From positions 3,305,501 to 3,369,500 of the forward strand of contig NZ_CP044011.1 in assembly GCF_016864555.1 (NCBI RefSeq): DNA of 64,000 nucleotides, in the 5' to 3' direction. Positions 31,210-40,434 of this stretch are shown here, one piece after another (the stretch's first letter is position 1; every line of letters begins with the position of its first letter). The DNA is from Sinorhizobium sp. BG8 (GTDB taxonomy: Bacteria; Pseudomonadota; Alphaproteobacteria; Rhizobiales; Rhizobiaceae). The notes under the pieces are model-generated. The model saw only the letters and a list, made by a program, of their open reading frames with translations. It did no database searches and was not told where the DNA came from. A program made the position numbers and the translations under genes.

Positions 31210-31473
31210 TTATTTTACAGTCGCCGATCCGTTCTGGATCTCGATGTTCTCGCCACCGTCGAGACCGATGCGGTCACCGCTCGGCAACGTCACGAAGCAG
31301 CCGCGCTCACAGACCTCTTCCGTCTCGCCGGGTTCCAGCGCAACTTCCACGCGGTTCCCGCCTTCGACGATGACGAGCAACCGCTCCTCAGAATCCTTGT
31401 TGGTAATCGTTGCGGCCAGGGCCGGAACGGCCGCAAGCCAGAGGAAAGGCACCACCGCGATCACGCGCTTCAT
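31210..31473 (-). CDS. Small secreted protein of unknown function
   Basis: An 87-residue protein with a signal peptide (MKRVIAVVPFLWLAAVPALA), giving a mature part of about 67 residues. It is rich in beta-type sequence (RLLVIVEGGNRVEVALEPGE) and has a Cys pair in EVCERGCFVTLP that could form a disulfide in the periplasm. No family is recognised. Confidence 0.75.
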   Translation of the reverse strand: MKRVIAVVPFLWLAAVPALAATITNKDSEERLLVIVEGGNRVEVALEPGETEEVCERGCFVTLPSGDRIGLDGGENIEIQNGSATVK

Positions 31474-31590
31474 GCAAGCCCGGCGCAGAGGCGCCGCCCC
31501 TTCTAAAAACCCCGTGCGAGCCTAGCCGCACTCTTGAGGGTTTGCATGTATTTTATGCCAGAAGGGGTGAATAACCGCTGAACGCGTCGT

Positions 31591-34080
31591 TCAGGCGTTG
31601 TCGCCTTGTCCGTCCTTACTGCGCGCGCGCCGCCGCTCCGACGGAGCGATCACCGCCGCTTCGTCGTCCACGCCGCCGCCCCTTGCCGTCTCGATGATCG
31701 CCGTGATCAGCCGCGCGCTTTCAGGATCGATCTTGATCGGCACCTCGGGGGCCGCCGGCGCGCCGATCGCAATACCTTCGTCCCTCAGCCGCTGGAGCAC
31801 CGCGGCCCGAAGCTGCGTCTTCACGGCCGTGCCGTTCAGCACGTCGGCGAGAAACACGCGGATCTCGAGGTCGAGCGTCGCGGAACTGAAATTGACGAAG
31901 ACGATGGAAGGCTCGGGATTGCGCAGGATATTCGGCTGCTGCTGCACGAGGTCGTTGAGCACCGCCATGACGCGACCGGGATCGTTGCTCGCGTGAACGC
32001 TGACCGGAAGGTCGACGCGACCGAGCTTGTTGCGATGCGTCCAGTTCCCGACAGAGCCGTTGATCAGCACCGAGTTCGGAACAATGATCGTCTGCCGCTG
32101 GAATGTCTCGATCTCCGTCGCGCGCACTGAAATACGCTTCACGAAGCCTTCGGTCGTGCCGGTCGCGACCCAGTCACCGACCTTGAACGGCCGCTCCGCA
32201 AGCAGGATCAGGCCGGACACGAAGTTCGAGACGATGTTCTGGAGACCGAAACCGATACCGAGCGACAGGGCACCGGCGACGAGTGCCAGGCTGGAAAGAT
32301 CGATCCCCGCCGCCGACACACCGATCAGCCCTGCGATTGCGATGCCCGCGTATCCGATCGCGGTCCGGATCGAGTTTCTTACCCCAATATCCACGTGGCT
32401 GCGGGCCATGACGTTTCCGTCGAGCCACTTCTGGAACCAGTGCGTCAGGGCATAGCCGCCCGCGAACAGCAGCAAGCCGCCGAGTATGCCGACGAGCGAG
32501 ATGGTGATGCTGCCGATCTTGATCTGCGTGAAGATGCGGTAGGCCCAGGATTCGATGTCTTCGACCTGGAACCCCCACTGCATGAGGATGAGCGGAACGA
32601 AGAAGACGATGACCAGCGCCTGGATGGCGAGACCGGCGGCAAGCCCGATCTGGTCCATCGTCACCTGCCCGAGACCGAAACGCTCGTCGATCCGCCGGCC
32701 AATGGCAGTTTCGCCGAAAGCGTTCGGTGCGGAGATCGTCCTGCCCGACAGGAAGCCGATATACATCGCGACCAGCACGGCGCCGGTAATGACGATCTGC
32801 GTTGCCACGAAACGCGCCATGCCGACGTAACCAAGCACGCTCGCCAGGATAAGGCCGATGCCGGTAATGATGAGCGCCGAAGCGATGGTTCGCGGCCAGG
32901 GGCGTCCGGGTGCGTCCGGGCTTTCGCCCTTGTTGAGCACGGGCTTTATGAAGGCCGTCGCGATCAGCACGAGGCCGATGACGATCGATGCCACGAAGCT
33001 CTTGACCACGGTCAGGACTATGGGAGAGCCCAGAACCTCGCTGATCCCGCCGAAGAGATAGTCCGCGGCATTCACCAGTGCCATGGTGAAGATCGCCCAG
33101 GACAGCATCGTTGCGCCGCGGTCGGAGACGCGCACGAGACGCCAGTCGCCGTCGCCGGGCGCCAGCACGGCGTTGGCAAGCTTGGTGACGAAAAAGAAGA
33201 CCACGCCGACGGCGAGCGCCAACGAAACCAGGGGAGCGATGTCGGGCCTGAGAACGTTGAACCTGTCGAGGAAGAGATAGCTCGAGCCGGCAAACGCTGC
33301 CACCGCCAGCGTCGGGATCATCGTCGCCCAGAAGGCAACGGTAAGGCGGGTGATGTATCCGGGTTTGGTCTCCCTCAATCCCCGCGTGATATAGGGCGAA
33401 AACAGCCGGTAGCTGCCGGATACGAACACGAGCGCGGCGGCAAGCGACAGGACGAGCGCCCCGAAGAGCGACATCCTCTTGAATTTCCAAACGAAGGTCA
33501 GCCACGAGGAGATTGTCCGGTTGAGGTCCTCGCCCTCGACGACCAGGGCCTTGCCGGCTTCGCTGAAAAGGTCACCGCTGATTTCGGTCCGCCTCAGCAG
33601 CGTGTCCGTGAACAACCGCCTGCGAATCTCGTTGATCGTATTGGCAAGCTTCGTGGCTTCGATGGAGAGATTTTCGGCCTCGCCGGTCAGCGCGTTGATT
33701 TCGTTACGCGCGATCGTCAGCTTCTTGCGCTCTTCCACCACGATATCGGCTTCCGGTGCAGCACCTTCGGCAGGCGGGTCACCGAGCTCGGTCTGGCGCG
33801 CCTTGATGGCATCGAGACGCGGGCGTGTGCCGACAGAGATTGCAAGGATGGCCCTGTTCAGTTCCTCGGCCTGAACCTTGAGATCGACGAGACGGGTATC
33901 GTCGTCCCTGAACTTGTCGACCTGTTCCTGGATGGAGCCGAGCTGCGCCCTAGACTTCTCCAGCTGGTCGCTCGCCAGCTCGATTGGCGTGGGATCGATG
34001 ACCGCCTGTTGCGCACGCACGGAAGCGCTTCCGCAGGCGAGAAGGATTGCAAGGCAGGCAAAGACAATACGAGCGATCAA
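31591..34080 (-). CDS. Large mechanosensitive channel, MscS/MscK type with DUF3772 domain
   Basis: An 829-residue inner-membrane protein. It has a signal peptide (residues 1-23) and a periplasmic coiled-coil DUF3772 region (about 40-180). Roughly ten transmembrane segments follow, then the MscS core with the pore helix GALSLGIGFGLQNIVSNFVS and the beta-domain ERPFKVGDWVATGTTEG. It would open under membrane tension and release solutes after osmotic downshock, complementing betaine uptake. The start is TTG at 34080 with GAGGAT about 9 bases upstream. The C-terminus is charged (SERRRARSKDGQGDNA). Confidence 0.9.
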   Translation of the reverse strand: MIARIVFACLAILLACGSASVRAQQAVIDPTPIELASDQLEKSRAQLGSIQEQVDKFRDDDTRLVDLKVQAEELNRAILAISVGTRPRLDAIKARQTELGDPPAEGAAPEADIVVEERKKLTIARNEINALTGEAENLSIEATKLANTINEIRRRLFTDTLLRRTEISGDLFSEAGKALVVEGEDLNRTISSWLTFVWKFKRMSLFGALVLSLAAALVFVSGSYRLFSPYITRGLRETKPGYITRLTVAFWATMIPTLAVAAFAGSSYLFLDRFNVLRPDIAPLVSLALAVGVVFFFVTKLANAVLAPGDGDWRLVRVSDRGATMLSWAIFTMALVNAADYLFGGISEVLGSPIVLTVVKSFVASIVIGLVLIATAFIKPVLNKGESPDAPGRPWPRTIASALIITGIGLILASVLGYVGMARFVATQIVITGAVLVAMYIGFLSGRTISAPNAFGETAIGRRIDERFGLGQVTMDQIGLAAGLAIQALVIVFFVPLILMQWGFQVEDIESWAYRIFTQIKIGSITISLVGILGGLLLFAGGYALTHWFQKWLDGNVMARSHVDIGVRNSIRTAIGYAGIAIAGLIGVSAAGIDLSSLALVAGALSLGIGFGLQNIVSNFVSGLILLAERPFKVGDWVATGTTEGFVKRISVRATEIETFQRQTIIVPNSVLINGSVGNWTHRNKLGRVDLPVSVHASNDPGRVMAVLNDLVQQQPNILRNPEPSIVFVNFSSATLDLEIRVFLADVLNGTAVKTQLRAAVLQRLRDEGIAIGAPAAPEVPIKIDPESARLITAIIETARGGGVDDEAAVIAPSERRRARSKDGQGDNA

Positions 34081-34335
34081 GAAACGCTATCCTCAATATG
34101 CGAAGCACGAGCGATGCTCGACGTGCTTGGGGTGACTTGTTCTAGAGCAATGGATCTCCAAATGAAATCGCCCTGTCGGCCGAACAGCCCCTGGAATGGG
34201 ACGACCCCGCCAACCGAAAGCGTGATCCGATCCCGCATCCGTTGCTTCTGCCGAGAAACCGGGTTCCTCGGCGACTCCGGCGCCCGTACTCACACTGCAA
34301 TCGGGCAACAAGCGGGCAGGAAGCAAGATTCGTCC

Positions 34336-34881
34336 TCAGAAACCCGCTCCGGGCAGGTCGAGATACCGCTTATCGGCGACGGTCGACTCCCTTCCGAGCA
34401 TGGCATTGCGGTGCGGAAACCGGCCAAACGAACGGATTACCTCGCGGTGGCGCCTGGCGTAGTCGAGGTGGACCGGGTCACCGAGTGCCTCGAACAGCGC
34501 GGCCGACCTATCCTGATCCTCCAGCGATTCGGAATGCTCGAACGGCATGTAGAAGAAAGGTCGACGCAGGGGGTCGGTAGTCTCGTCCGCGCCCGCCTCG
34601 AGGGCCAGCTTCGCCTCGCGCACGGCCATCCAGTCCGTGGAGAAGGCAAGCGGCGAGCCGCGATACATGTTTCGGGGAAACTGGTCGAGCACGAGGATCG
34701 CAGCCAGCCGCGATTCCGCGGTTTCCCGCCATTGCTTCGTGACACATCGCGAGAGAACGAGGTGCGTATGGGTGAATCGGACCCGGACTTCTTCGTCCAG
34801 TTCGGCTGTCGGTTCGAACCAGCTCTCCGGATCGATCGTCTCGAACCAGAATTGAACAACCGCTTCCGGGCCCACATTCAT
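34336..34881 (-). CDS. DUF924 family protein
   Basis: A 181-residue soluble helical protein of the DUF924 family (VVQFWFETIDPESWF; LAAILVLDQFPRNMYRGS; FFYMPFEHSESLEDQ). Its structure is TPR-like in known members but its function is not established. AGGAGG lies 6 bases before the ATG at 34881. It is monocistronic by layout. The 34081-34335 gap beyond it shows no gene. Confidence 0.9.
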   Translation of the reverse strand: MNVGPEAVVQFWFETIDPESWFEPTAELDEEVRVRFTHTHLVLSRCVTKQWRETAESRLAAILVLDQFPRNMYRGSPLAFSTDWMAVREAKLALEAGADETTDPLRRPFFYMPFEHSESLEDQDRSAALFEALGDPVHLDYARRHREVIRSFGRFPHRNAMLGRESTVADKRYLDLPGAGF

Positions 34882-35085
34882 TCCAGCCTCCTGTCTCTGC
34901 TGCTCGTTGCCGGCCCCGCCTCCCCACCGGCCCCTTCGAAGAGACCGCGGTGAGCGCGGCGCCCGGGCCGGTTCTCGACAGCCAGGACGCGCCGCCGATT
35001 CACGGTTCGTTAGCCGTTCCGTTCACCGAGCTCTTTACCTCTCGCCGCTAAGATGTTGGCGACACCGGGTGAATTCGAGACTGAC

Positions 35086-36498
35086 ATGCTGAACTGGAAT
35101 CGTATCGCAAAGAAGGCAGACTTCGACAGCTATGCCTTCGACCTTCTTGTCCTTTTGGAGGGATCGACCAGCAGAGCCTATCTCGACACGGCTTCCAGCC
35201 CCGCCCCCACGATCGGGATCGGTTTCAACCTACGCTACAATCTGGAACCCGTGCTGCGCGCGATGGTCGGGGACGACCATTGGAACAAGACGCTGCAGGA
35301 CCAGCTTAAGGCCGTCATCGACCGCAGCTATTCGCAGGGGCAGAGCTCGCTTCTGAACAGCCGTCTCGATGCCGTGATGAAGGCCTGGAACGAGAGCCGG
35401 GATTCCTCGGTGCCGGACACGTTTTCGTTCTCCTCCAGTGCCGAAATCAGCGACGCGTTGACCGCTATCTCGCCGAGCTACTACGCGACCATCGACCGGT
35501 GGCTCTCCGGAATTCCACAATCCCGCGAGCGAGCCGTTCTGTTCAGTATGGCCTACAATGCTCCATCGCTTCTCGGACCGAAGCTGAAGGCGGCAATCGA
35601 GGACGGCAGCCGCGCCGAAGCCTGGTACGAGATCCGCTACAATTCCAACGGCAGCGGTATCTCCGGTATCGCCAACCGCCGCTACGTTGAGGCCGAGCAC
35701 TTTCGCCTGTTCGACAAGGACAGCACCGCGACAACGGCCGAGGCCTTGAGTGCCGGGCGCATGTACACCGCCCATCGCGACAAGATCCTGTCGTACGAGA
35801 CAAAATACGATGCCGACAATGCGGGACGCATCAAGGGGCTCGAGTCGATCGATCCGATCTACAAGGAATATGCCCCGGCGATTGCGAGGCTGGTTGCGGC
35901 CTACAAGGTTCCTGCTTCCTACAAGCCGGAAGAGCTGCAGGTCGGTGCCACGACGGCAATCACGCTCAAGGGTGACGGGAGCGCCTATGACACGGCTGCC
36001 AACGACGCCGATTTCCTCATCGGCTCGACGCGGGCCGATGCGCTCTACGGCGGCGTCGGCAGTGACGTTCTCGTCGGCAACAGTGGCAACGATCGTCTGT
36101 TCGGCCAGTCAGGAAAGGATTGGCTGTACGGTGGTTCCGGCGCGGACCGGCTCTCGGGCGGGACCGGCGCCGACGTGTTCGTGTTCAAGTCGGTGGCCGA
36201 GATCGGCCGATTGGCCGGCAAGCGCGACGTGATCCTCGACTTCGTTTCGGGCGAGGACCGGATCGACCTTTCGGCAATCGACGCCAACGGCAGCCTGGCG
36301 GGCGATCAGTTTACCTTCCTGCGGACCAAGGGCACCGAATTCCATGACAAGGCCGGGGAGCTCCGCTGGCTTTACGCCACACGCGAAGGCACGAAGGTCA
36401 CCCTGATCGAAGGGGATGTGGACGGCGACGGCATCGCGGACTTCCGCCTAGAGCTGACGGGAAGGGTTTCCCTCGAGAAGGGCGATTTCCTGTTGTGA
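35086..36498 (+). CDS. Lysozyme-like domain fused to RTX calcium-binding repeats
   Basis: A 470-residue protein. Residues 1-200 resemble a GH24 phage-type lysozyme: Glu in LLEGSTSRAYLD, Asp in YLD and Thr in PTIGIGFNL match the E-D-T catalytic set. Residues about 300-370 hold five RTX nonapeptides (GGVGSDVLV, GNSGNDRLF, GQSGKDWLY, GGSGADRLS, GGTGADVFV). The C-terminal ~100 residues are typical of type I secretion substrates, with no N-terminal signal peptide. It is probably a secreted peptidoglycan hydrolase. The ATG at 35086 is favoured over 35053, neither having a strong ribosome site. Confidence 0.85.
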   Translation: MLNWNRIAKKADFDSYAFDLLVLLEGSTSRAYLDTASSPAPTIGIGFNLRYNLEPVLRAMVGDDHWNKTLQDQLKAVIDRSYSQGQSSLLNSRLDAVMKAWNESRDSSVPDTFSFSSSAEISDALTAISPSYYATIDRWLSGIPQSRERAVLFSMAYNAPSLLGPKLKAAIEDGSRAEAWYEIRYNSNGSGISGIANRRYVEAEHFRLFDKDSTATTAEALSAGRMYTAHRDKILSYETKYDADNAGRIKGLESIDPIYKEYAPAIARLVAAYKVPASYKPEELQVGATTAITLKGDGSAYDTAANDADFLIGSTRADALYGGVGSDVLVGNSGNDRLFGQSGKDWLYGGSGADRLSGGTGADVFVFKSVAEIGRLAGKRDVILDFVSGEDRIDLSAIDANGSLAGDQFTFLRTKGTEFHDKAGELRWLYATREGTKVTLIEGDVDGDGIADFRLELTGRVSLEKGDFLL

Positions 36499-36639
36499 GC
36501 CGGCCGGAGCTCCGGTACCCTTTCCCCTGATCGCGACAGCCGATGTCCTTCAGCTCGAGTGACCGGATAGGCCGGCCGCTCCAGCACAGGAACAGGCGCT
36601 TGCGCTACGCGTTTTCCTTCGCCGAGGAGGAGCCGAGCC

Positions 36640-36900
36640 ATGGGTCCACGCAATCGACCGTTCGACCCCGAGGTCGAACCTCAAGCCACGAGCGACCGCT
36701 ATTCGCCGGACACCACCCCCGATAGCCTGACCGAGGAATGCGACCTTCCCTCCGCCCTCGAAGAGGATGGAGCAGCACCGGAAGGGGTGGCAGAGGATGC
36801 CTATCGCAACAGCGAGGAAGGCCTACCCGAAAATAGCCTGGAGGAAGATACGGTGACGCACGATGCCTCGGTGGAGGCGAGCCGTTTTGACGACGCCTAG
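36640..36900 (+). CDS. Small acidic protein of unknown function
   Basis: An 86-residue, very acidic and probably disordered protein (MGPRNRPFDPEVEPQATSD; LEEDGAAPEGVAEDAYRNSE). GAGGAGGAG is 8 bases before the ATG at 36640, the main reason to accept it. No family is recognised. Confidence 0.6.
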   Translation: MGPRNRPFDPEVEPQATSDRYSPDTTPDSLTEECDLPSALEEDGAAPEGVAEDAYRNSEEGLPENSLEEDTVTHDASVEASRFDDA

Positions 36901-36980
36901 GGCGCGTTGAGCCGGGCCGCAGCATGCTGCACGTTTCTTGAGGCCAGCACCACATCTTCGCTCGGATCAGTATAGATCCC

Positions 36981-37550
36981 TCAGAACCGACGGCTGAGGA
37001 ATAGCGAGCCCTGCAAGCCGAACCGCCACGGCAGATCCGCCGCCTTCGTGATTCCGATACGAGGTCCAACGAGAAGCGGGATCTGCTCTCCGTGTGACGT
37101 AAGCCGAAAGGGCGCCGTCGTGAGTGGCAGACCGTCACTCGTTCCATCGATCGCCAGCGCCTGACACAGGCGCCCGGGACCCGAGCATAGAAGACGATCG
37201 GCAACACCCCCTCGTCGCCTTCGCATCGTGTCTATACCCGACTGCGGCGCGAGCGCCCTGATCAGGACCGCGCTTGCGGGCAGACAGACGAAGTTAAGGC
37301 ACCAGTGGATCCCATAGGACCGGTAGACATAGGCAACCCCCGGTGGACCGAACATCGACCTGTTGCGAAGGGATTGTCCACCAAAGCTGTGCGAGGCAGG
37401 ATCGTCAGGAAGGTAGGCCTCCGTTTCCACGATTACGCCGCCGACACCGGCAACTTCCAGCCCCACCCCAACGAGATCCGCCGCGACCTCGAGCGCACTG
37501 CGCTCGAAAAAGGCCGCATCGAGGGGGAAGGCCGAAGTTGCCGACGTCAA
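36981..37550 (-). CDS. Alkyladenine DNA glycosylase (Mpg/AAG family)
   Basis: A 189-residue base-excision repair enzyme of the AAG family, removing 3-methyladenine and related lesions. Conserved blocks are FFERSALEVAADLVG, VIVETEAYLPDDPASHSFGG with the catalytic Glu, NRSMFGPPGVAYVYRSYGIH and CSGPGRLCQALAIDG. The start is TTG at 37550 with AAAGG 9 bases upstream; no ATG gives a complete N-terminus. Confidence 0.92.
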   Translation of the reverse strand: MTSATSAFPLDAAFFERSALEVAADLVGVGLEVAGVGGVIVETEAYLPDDPASHSFGGQSLRNRSMFGPPGVAYVYRSYGIHWCLNFVCLPASAVLIRALAPQSGIDTMRRRRGGVADRLLCSGPGRLCQALAIDGTSDGLPLTTAPFRLTSHGEQIPLLVGPRIGITKAADLPWRFGLQGSLFLSRRF

Positions 37551-37569
37551 GTGGTGGTGCCTTTCAGAC

Positions 37570-37962
37570 CTAGTGTTTTCTGGCCGGATCCGTCGCGATC
37601 GTGGAGGACGTCACCGATACGGGGTCGCTCGCGGGGAAGGAATCTTCCAATCCGGTATCCAACTGCTCCTCCAGCGTGCCGGTATCTCCGGCACCGCGCG
37701 CGCTGGTTCGTGTCTCCAACTCATCGCCCGGACGTTCGTCGTCACCAGTCTCTGCACTGACGGTGCTGCCGTCAACGTCGAAGGTCGCGAGCTGGATCAT
37801 GACCGCCCTCGCCTTGTCGATTGCGTTGAGGCGGTTGAGCCCGCTCGTCGCATCGTTCCGCATGGTAACGGAGACAACTTCTCCGCCTTCGCCCACGAAC
37901 TCGACGGTAAAGCCCCTGTTGCCCCCCATATCGGGAATGACCTGCGTGCCCACGACCTGCAT
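37570..37962 (-). CDS. Uncharacterised small protein with SFPASDPVS tail motif
   Basis: A 130-residue protein. The first half is a compact beta-rich domain (VEFVGEGGEVVSVTMRND). The second half is low-complexity and ends in EEQLDTGLEDSFPASDPVSV, a motif seen in many small alphaproteobacterial proteins. AAAGGAGG is 6 bases before the ATG at 37962. It lies just upstream of the alkyladenine glycosylase gene on the same strand and may be co-transcribed with it. Confidence 0.8.
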   Translation of the reverse strand: MQVVGTQVIPDMGGNRGFTVEFVGEGGEVVSVTMRNDATSGLNRLNAIDKARAVMIQLATFDVDGSTVSAETGDDERPGDELETRTSARGAGDTGTLEEQLDTGLEDSFPASDPVSVTSSTIATDPARKH

Positions 37963-38150
37963 AGCAGCCTCCTTTCCAATGTGGGGAGGGAACGGCGTAC
38001 ACCGCGCTTGGTTCCCCGCAATTCTGAAGCTGCAGGCAAGTACGCTCTCGACCCGCGGTCGTGCGCGAATTATGCGCACCACTTCGACAAGCGCGAAAAT
38101 TGGGCAGCCCCTTCTTGTCAAGCTTATTGCGGTGCGGCATGAATGCCCGC

Positions 38151-38738
38151 ATGACGCAGACCGATCTGACGATCCTTGTCATTGACGAGAACGCCATTCG
38201 CGCATCCATCATCGAAGAAGGATTGCGAGATGCGGGACATCTGCGTGTCACGGTCATCCACGAGGTACACGGCGTCGCCCGCATCATCGAGACGCTCAAG
38301 CCCGATGTCATCGTGATCGATATCGAGAACCCCAATCGCGACATGATGGAGCACCTCTTCCAGCTCACGCGCACCGTCAGCCGCCCGATTGCAATGTTCG
38401 TCGACCGTTCCGACACCGCTTCGATAGAGGCGGCGGTCGATGCCGGGGTCTCCGCCTATATCGTCGATGGGCTGAAGAAGGAGCGGGTCAAGCCGATCCT
38501 CGACATGGCCGTCAGTCGCTTCAACGCCTTCAGCCGGCTGCAGCGAGAACTCGCGGACGCAAAGTCGGCGCTCGAGGAGCGCAAGATTGTCGAGCGTGCC
38601 AAGGGGATCCTGATGAGGATGCGCGGCCTGTCCGAGGAAGAGGCCTTTGCGCTCCTCCGCCAGACGGCGATGAACGAGAAGAAGAAGATTTCCGAGATCG
38701 CGCAAAGCGTGGTCACGGCCGCCGGGTTGCTCATGTGA
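38151..38738 (+). CDS. nasT: NasT, ANTAR-domain antiterminator of nitrate assimilation
   Basis: A 195-residue response-regulator-like protein. The receiver-like part reads LTILVIDENAIRASIIEEGL and VIVIDIENPN; the C-terminal ANTAR RNA-binding domain reads KIVERAKGILMRMRGLSEEE, then FALLRQTAMNEKK. NasT binds the leader of the nitrate operon to prevent termination, and is held by NasS when nitrate is absent. Starts at 38139 or 38151 are both possible. nasS follows after 61 bases. Confidence 0.93.
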   Translation: MTQTDLTILVIDENAIRASIIEEGLRDAGHLRVTVIHEVHGVARIIETLKPDVIVIDIENPNRDMMEHLFQLTRTVSRPIAMFVDRSDTASIEAAVDAGVSAYIVDGLKKERVKPILDMAVSRFNAFSRLQRELADAKSALEERKIVERAKGILMRMRGLSEEEAFALLRQTAMNEKKKISEIAQSVVTAAGLLM

Positions 38739-38799
38739 GGAAACGCGGACCGAACACCCGCCTGCCTCGAGGAGCCCGGAGAATACCGGAGTGGACACT

Positions 38800-40071
38800 A
38801 TGACGAAGATTTCAGCTCCCGGCGGCGGAATGCCGGCACCGGCGCGCATAGCGTCGGAAGGCTCCAGGGTCCTGCGTGCCGGGTTCATTCCGCTCGTTGA
38901 TGCATCCGTGCTGATCGCGGCCGCCGAGTTCGGTTTCGCGGCCCGCGAGGGTCTCGCGCTGGATCTCATCAAGGATGTCTCCTGGGCGAATGTCCGCGAT
39001 CGTCTCGCGTTCGGGCAGTTCGACATCGCTCACATGCTGTCGCCTATGCCGGTCGCCTCCATGCTCGGGCTCGGCTCCAACCCCTCCCCGACGATCACCG
39101 CCTTTTCGCTTGGCCGGGGCGGAAACGCCATTACCCTTTCGACGCGGCTCTACGAGCGCATGCGCGAGGAAGCAGGCCTTCCGGAAACGGCAAGCGCGCT
39201 GGACAATGCCCGTGCGCTTGCAGTGGTCGTCCGCGGCAAGAAGGAACGCGGGGAGCCCTTGCCGACATTCGGCATGACCTATCCCTTCTCCTCCCACAAC
39301 TACGAGTTCCGCTACTGGCTTGCCGCCGGAGGAGTTGATCCGGACAAGGATGTCAAACTCGTTGTCGTTCCGCCGCCGATGACTTCGGACGCGCTTGCCG
39401 CCGGCGCCATAGACGGCTTCTGCGTCGGGGCCCCATGGAACATGGTGGCCAGCGAGCGTGGTGTGGGCCGCATCGTCGCTGCCAAGCAGGACATATGGCC
39501 ATTAGCCCCCGAAAAGGTCGTCGGCATGCGGCCGGAATGGGCAGAAAGCCATCCGGAAACGGTTTCAAGGCTCATTGTCGCCCTCGACGCGGCGGCTCGC
39601 TGGTGCGATCGCCCCGAAAATCACGACACGCTTGCGGAAATGCTTGCCGAGCAACGCTACATCGCCGCCCCCATTCGCATTCTCCGCCAGGTTCTGGCAG
39701 GTGAATTCGCGCTTGACGCCGCGGGCACCCGGCGTGTGATCGAAAAGTACTTCGCCTTCCATGCCGACGGCGCCAACTACCCGCATCCCAACCACGCGCT
39801 GTGGATCTACAGCCAGATGATCCGCTGGGGTCAGGCGTCGCTCTCGGACGATGGTTCGCGGGCCGCCGCGTCCGCCTATCGCCCCGAGCTCTACGCCGCG
39901 GCACTCGGCATCGACGCACCACCCGCGGAAGATCACCGGCTGGAGGGCGTCCGTGAGGGCGATCGCTTCATGGACGGACTTGTCTTCGATCCTTCGAACA
40001 TCGGTCAGTATCTCCAGGGTTTCCCCATCAGGAGTGCTGCGGAGACCGGTGGTCAGAACGGTGATTCCTGA
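38800..40071 (+). CDS. nasS: NasS, cytoplasmic nitrate/nitrite sensor
   Basis: A 423-residue NrtA/CmpA-type binding protein without a signal peptide, which separates the sensor NasS from the transport protein NrtA. Shared blocks with NrtA are AGFIPLVDASVLIAAAEFGF, FDIAHMLSPMPV, PFSSHNYEFRYWLAAGG and FCVGAPWNMVASERGVG. It is expected to bind NasT and release it when nitrate or nitrite binds. The ATG at 38800 has GGAG 8 bases upstream. Confidence 0.93.
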   Translation: MTKISAPGGGMPAPARIASEGSRVLRAGFIPLVDASVLIAAAEFGFAAREGLALDLIKDVSWANVRDRLAFGQFDIAHMLSPMPVASMLGLGSNPSPTITAFSLGRGGNAITLSTRLYERMREEAGLPETASALDNARALAVVVRGKKERGEPLPTFGMTYPFSSHNYEFRYWLAAGGVDPDKDVKLVVVPPPMTSDALAAGAIDGFCVGAPWNMVASERGVGRIVAAKQDIWPLAPEKVVGMRPEWAESHPETVSRLIVALDAAARWCDRPENHDTLAEMLAEQRYIAAPIRILRQVLAGEFALDAAGTRRVIEKYFAFHADGANYPHPNHALWIYSQMIRWGQASLSDDGSRAAASAYRPELYAAALGIDAPPAEDHRLEGVREGDRFMDGLVFDPSNIGQYLQGFPIRSAAETGGQNGDS

Positions 40072-40235
40072 CGATCACCATGTCGCGCTGCACAAATTCC
40101 TGGCAGGTGGCAGATATCGCCTGAGCGCATTCGCTTAAATGATTTGCACGAATTCAAGGCGCCGCCAAAATAGGCAGATCACCATGGTTGCATTTTAGCA
40201 ATATAATTCAATACGATATCAGAAAATCGAAAAAC

Positions 40236-40251
40236 TGGCACGCTGCTTGCG
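40236..40251 (+). promoter_or_regulatory. Sigma-54 (RpoN) promoter of the nitrate operon
   Basis: TGGCACG-CTGC-TTGCG matches the -24/-12 consensus (TGGCAC N5 TTGC) exactly. Transcription should start near 40263. It indicates nitrogen control through NtrC-type activation. Confidence 0.88.
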
Positions 40252-40280
40252 TTTCAATAATCGCTTCCGTCAACGGCGAT

Positions 40281-40392
40281 GGAGGCGCGCTGGACGCGCG
40301 ATAGGCGTCCTCCAAAGACATCGACGTCGCAAGGTTTTTGCTCCGGGAATCCTCCCATTCCCACGGACGCAAACTCCGAGCGGCGTTTTTTT
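40281..40392 (+). terminator. Structured leader ending in T7 tract, likely NasT antitermination target
   Basis: GGAGG (40281) pairs with CCTCC (40309-40313) enclosing an inner CGCGC/GCGCG hairpin. TCCGGGAAT pairs with ATTCC-CA-CGGA (40342-40367) around a six-base loop. A T7 run (40386-40392) follows GCGGCG. The set resembles leaders in which ANTAR proteins bind tandem hairpins to block a terminator; the exact loop consensus (A1, G4) was not confirmed by eye. Confidence 0.5.
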
Positions 40393-40434
40393 GTTTTCAA
40401 ATCTCGCCCGGCCACCACCAGAGGGAACCTGCGC

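Larger units (their letters stand above)
40072..40434 (+). promoter_or_regulatory. nrtA promoter and leader region
   Basis: This 363-base gap holds no gene. It has an AT-rich upstream part with an NtrC-like inverted repeat TTGC-ATTTTA-GCAA (40188-40201), a sigma-54 promoter (40236-40251, listed separately) and a leader of about 170 bases with hairpins and a T tract. Confidence 0.7.

Noticed and set aside
32395-34953. Plus-strand open frame of 852 codons
   Set aside because: It is antisense to the mechanosensitive channel and DUF924 genes and is extremely rich in Arg, Asp, Glu and His, as expected of a shadow frame.
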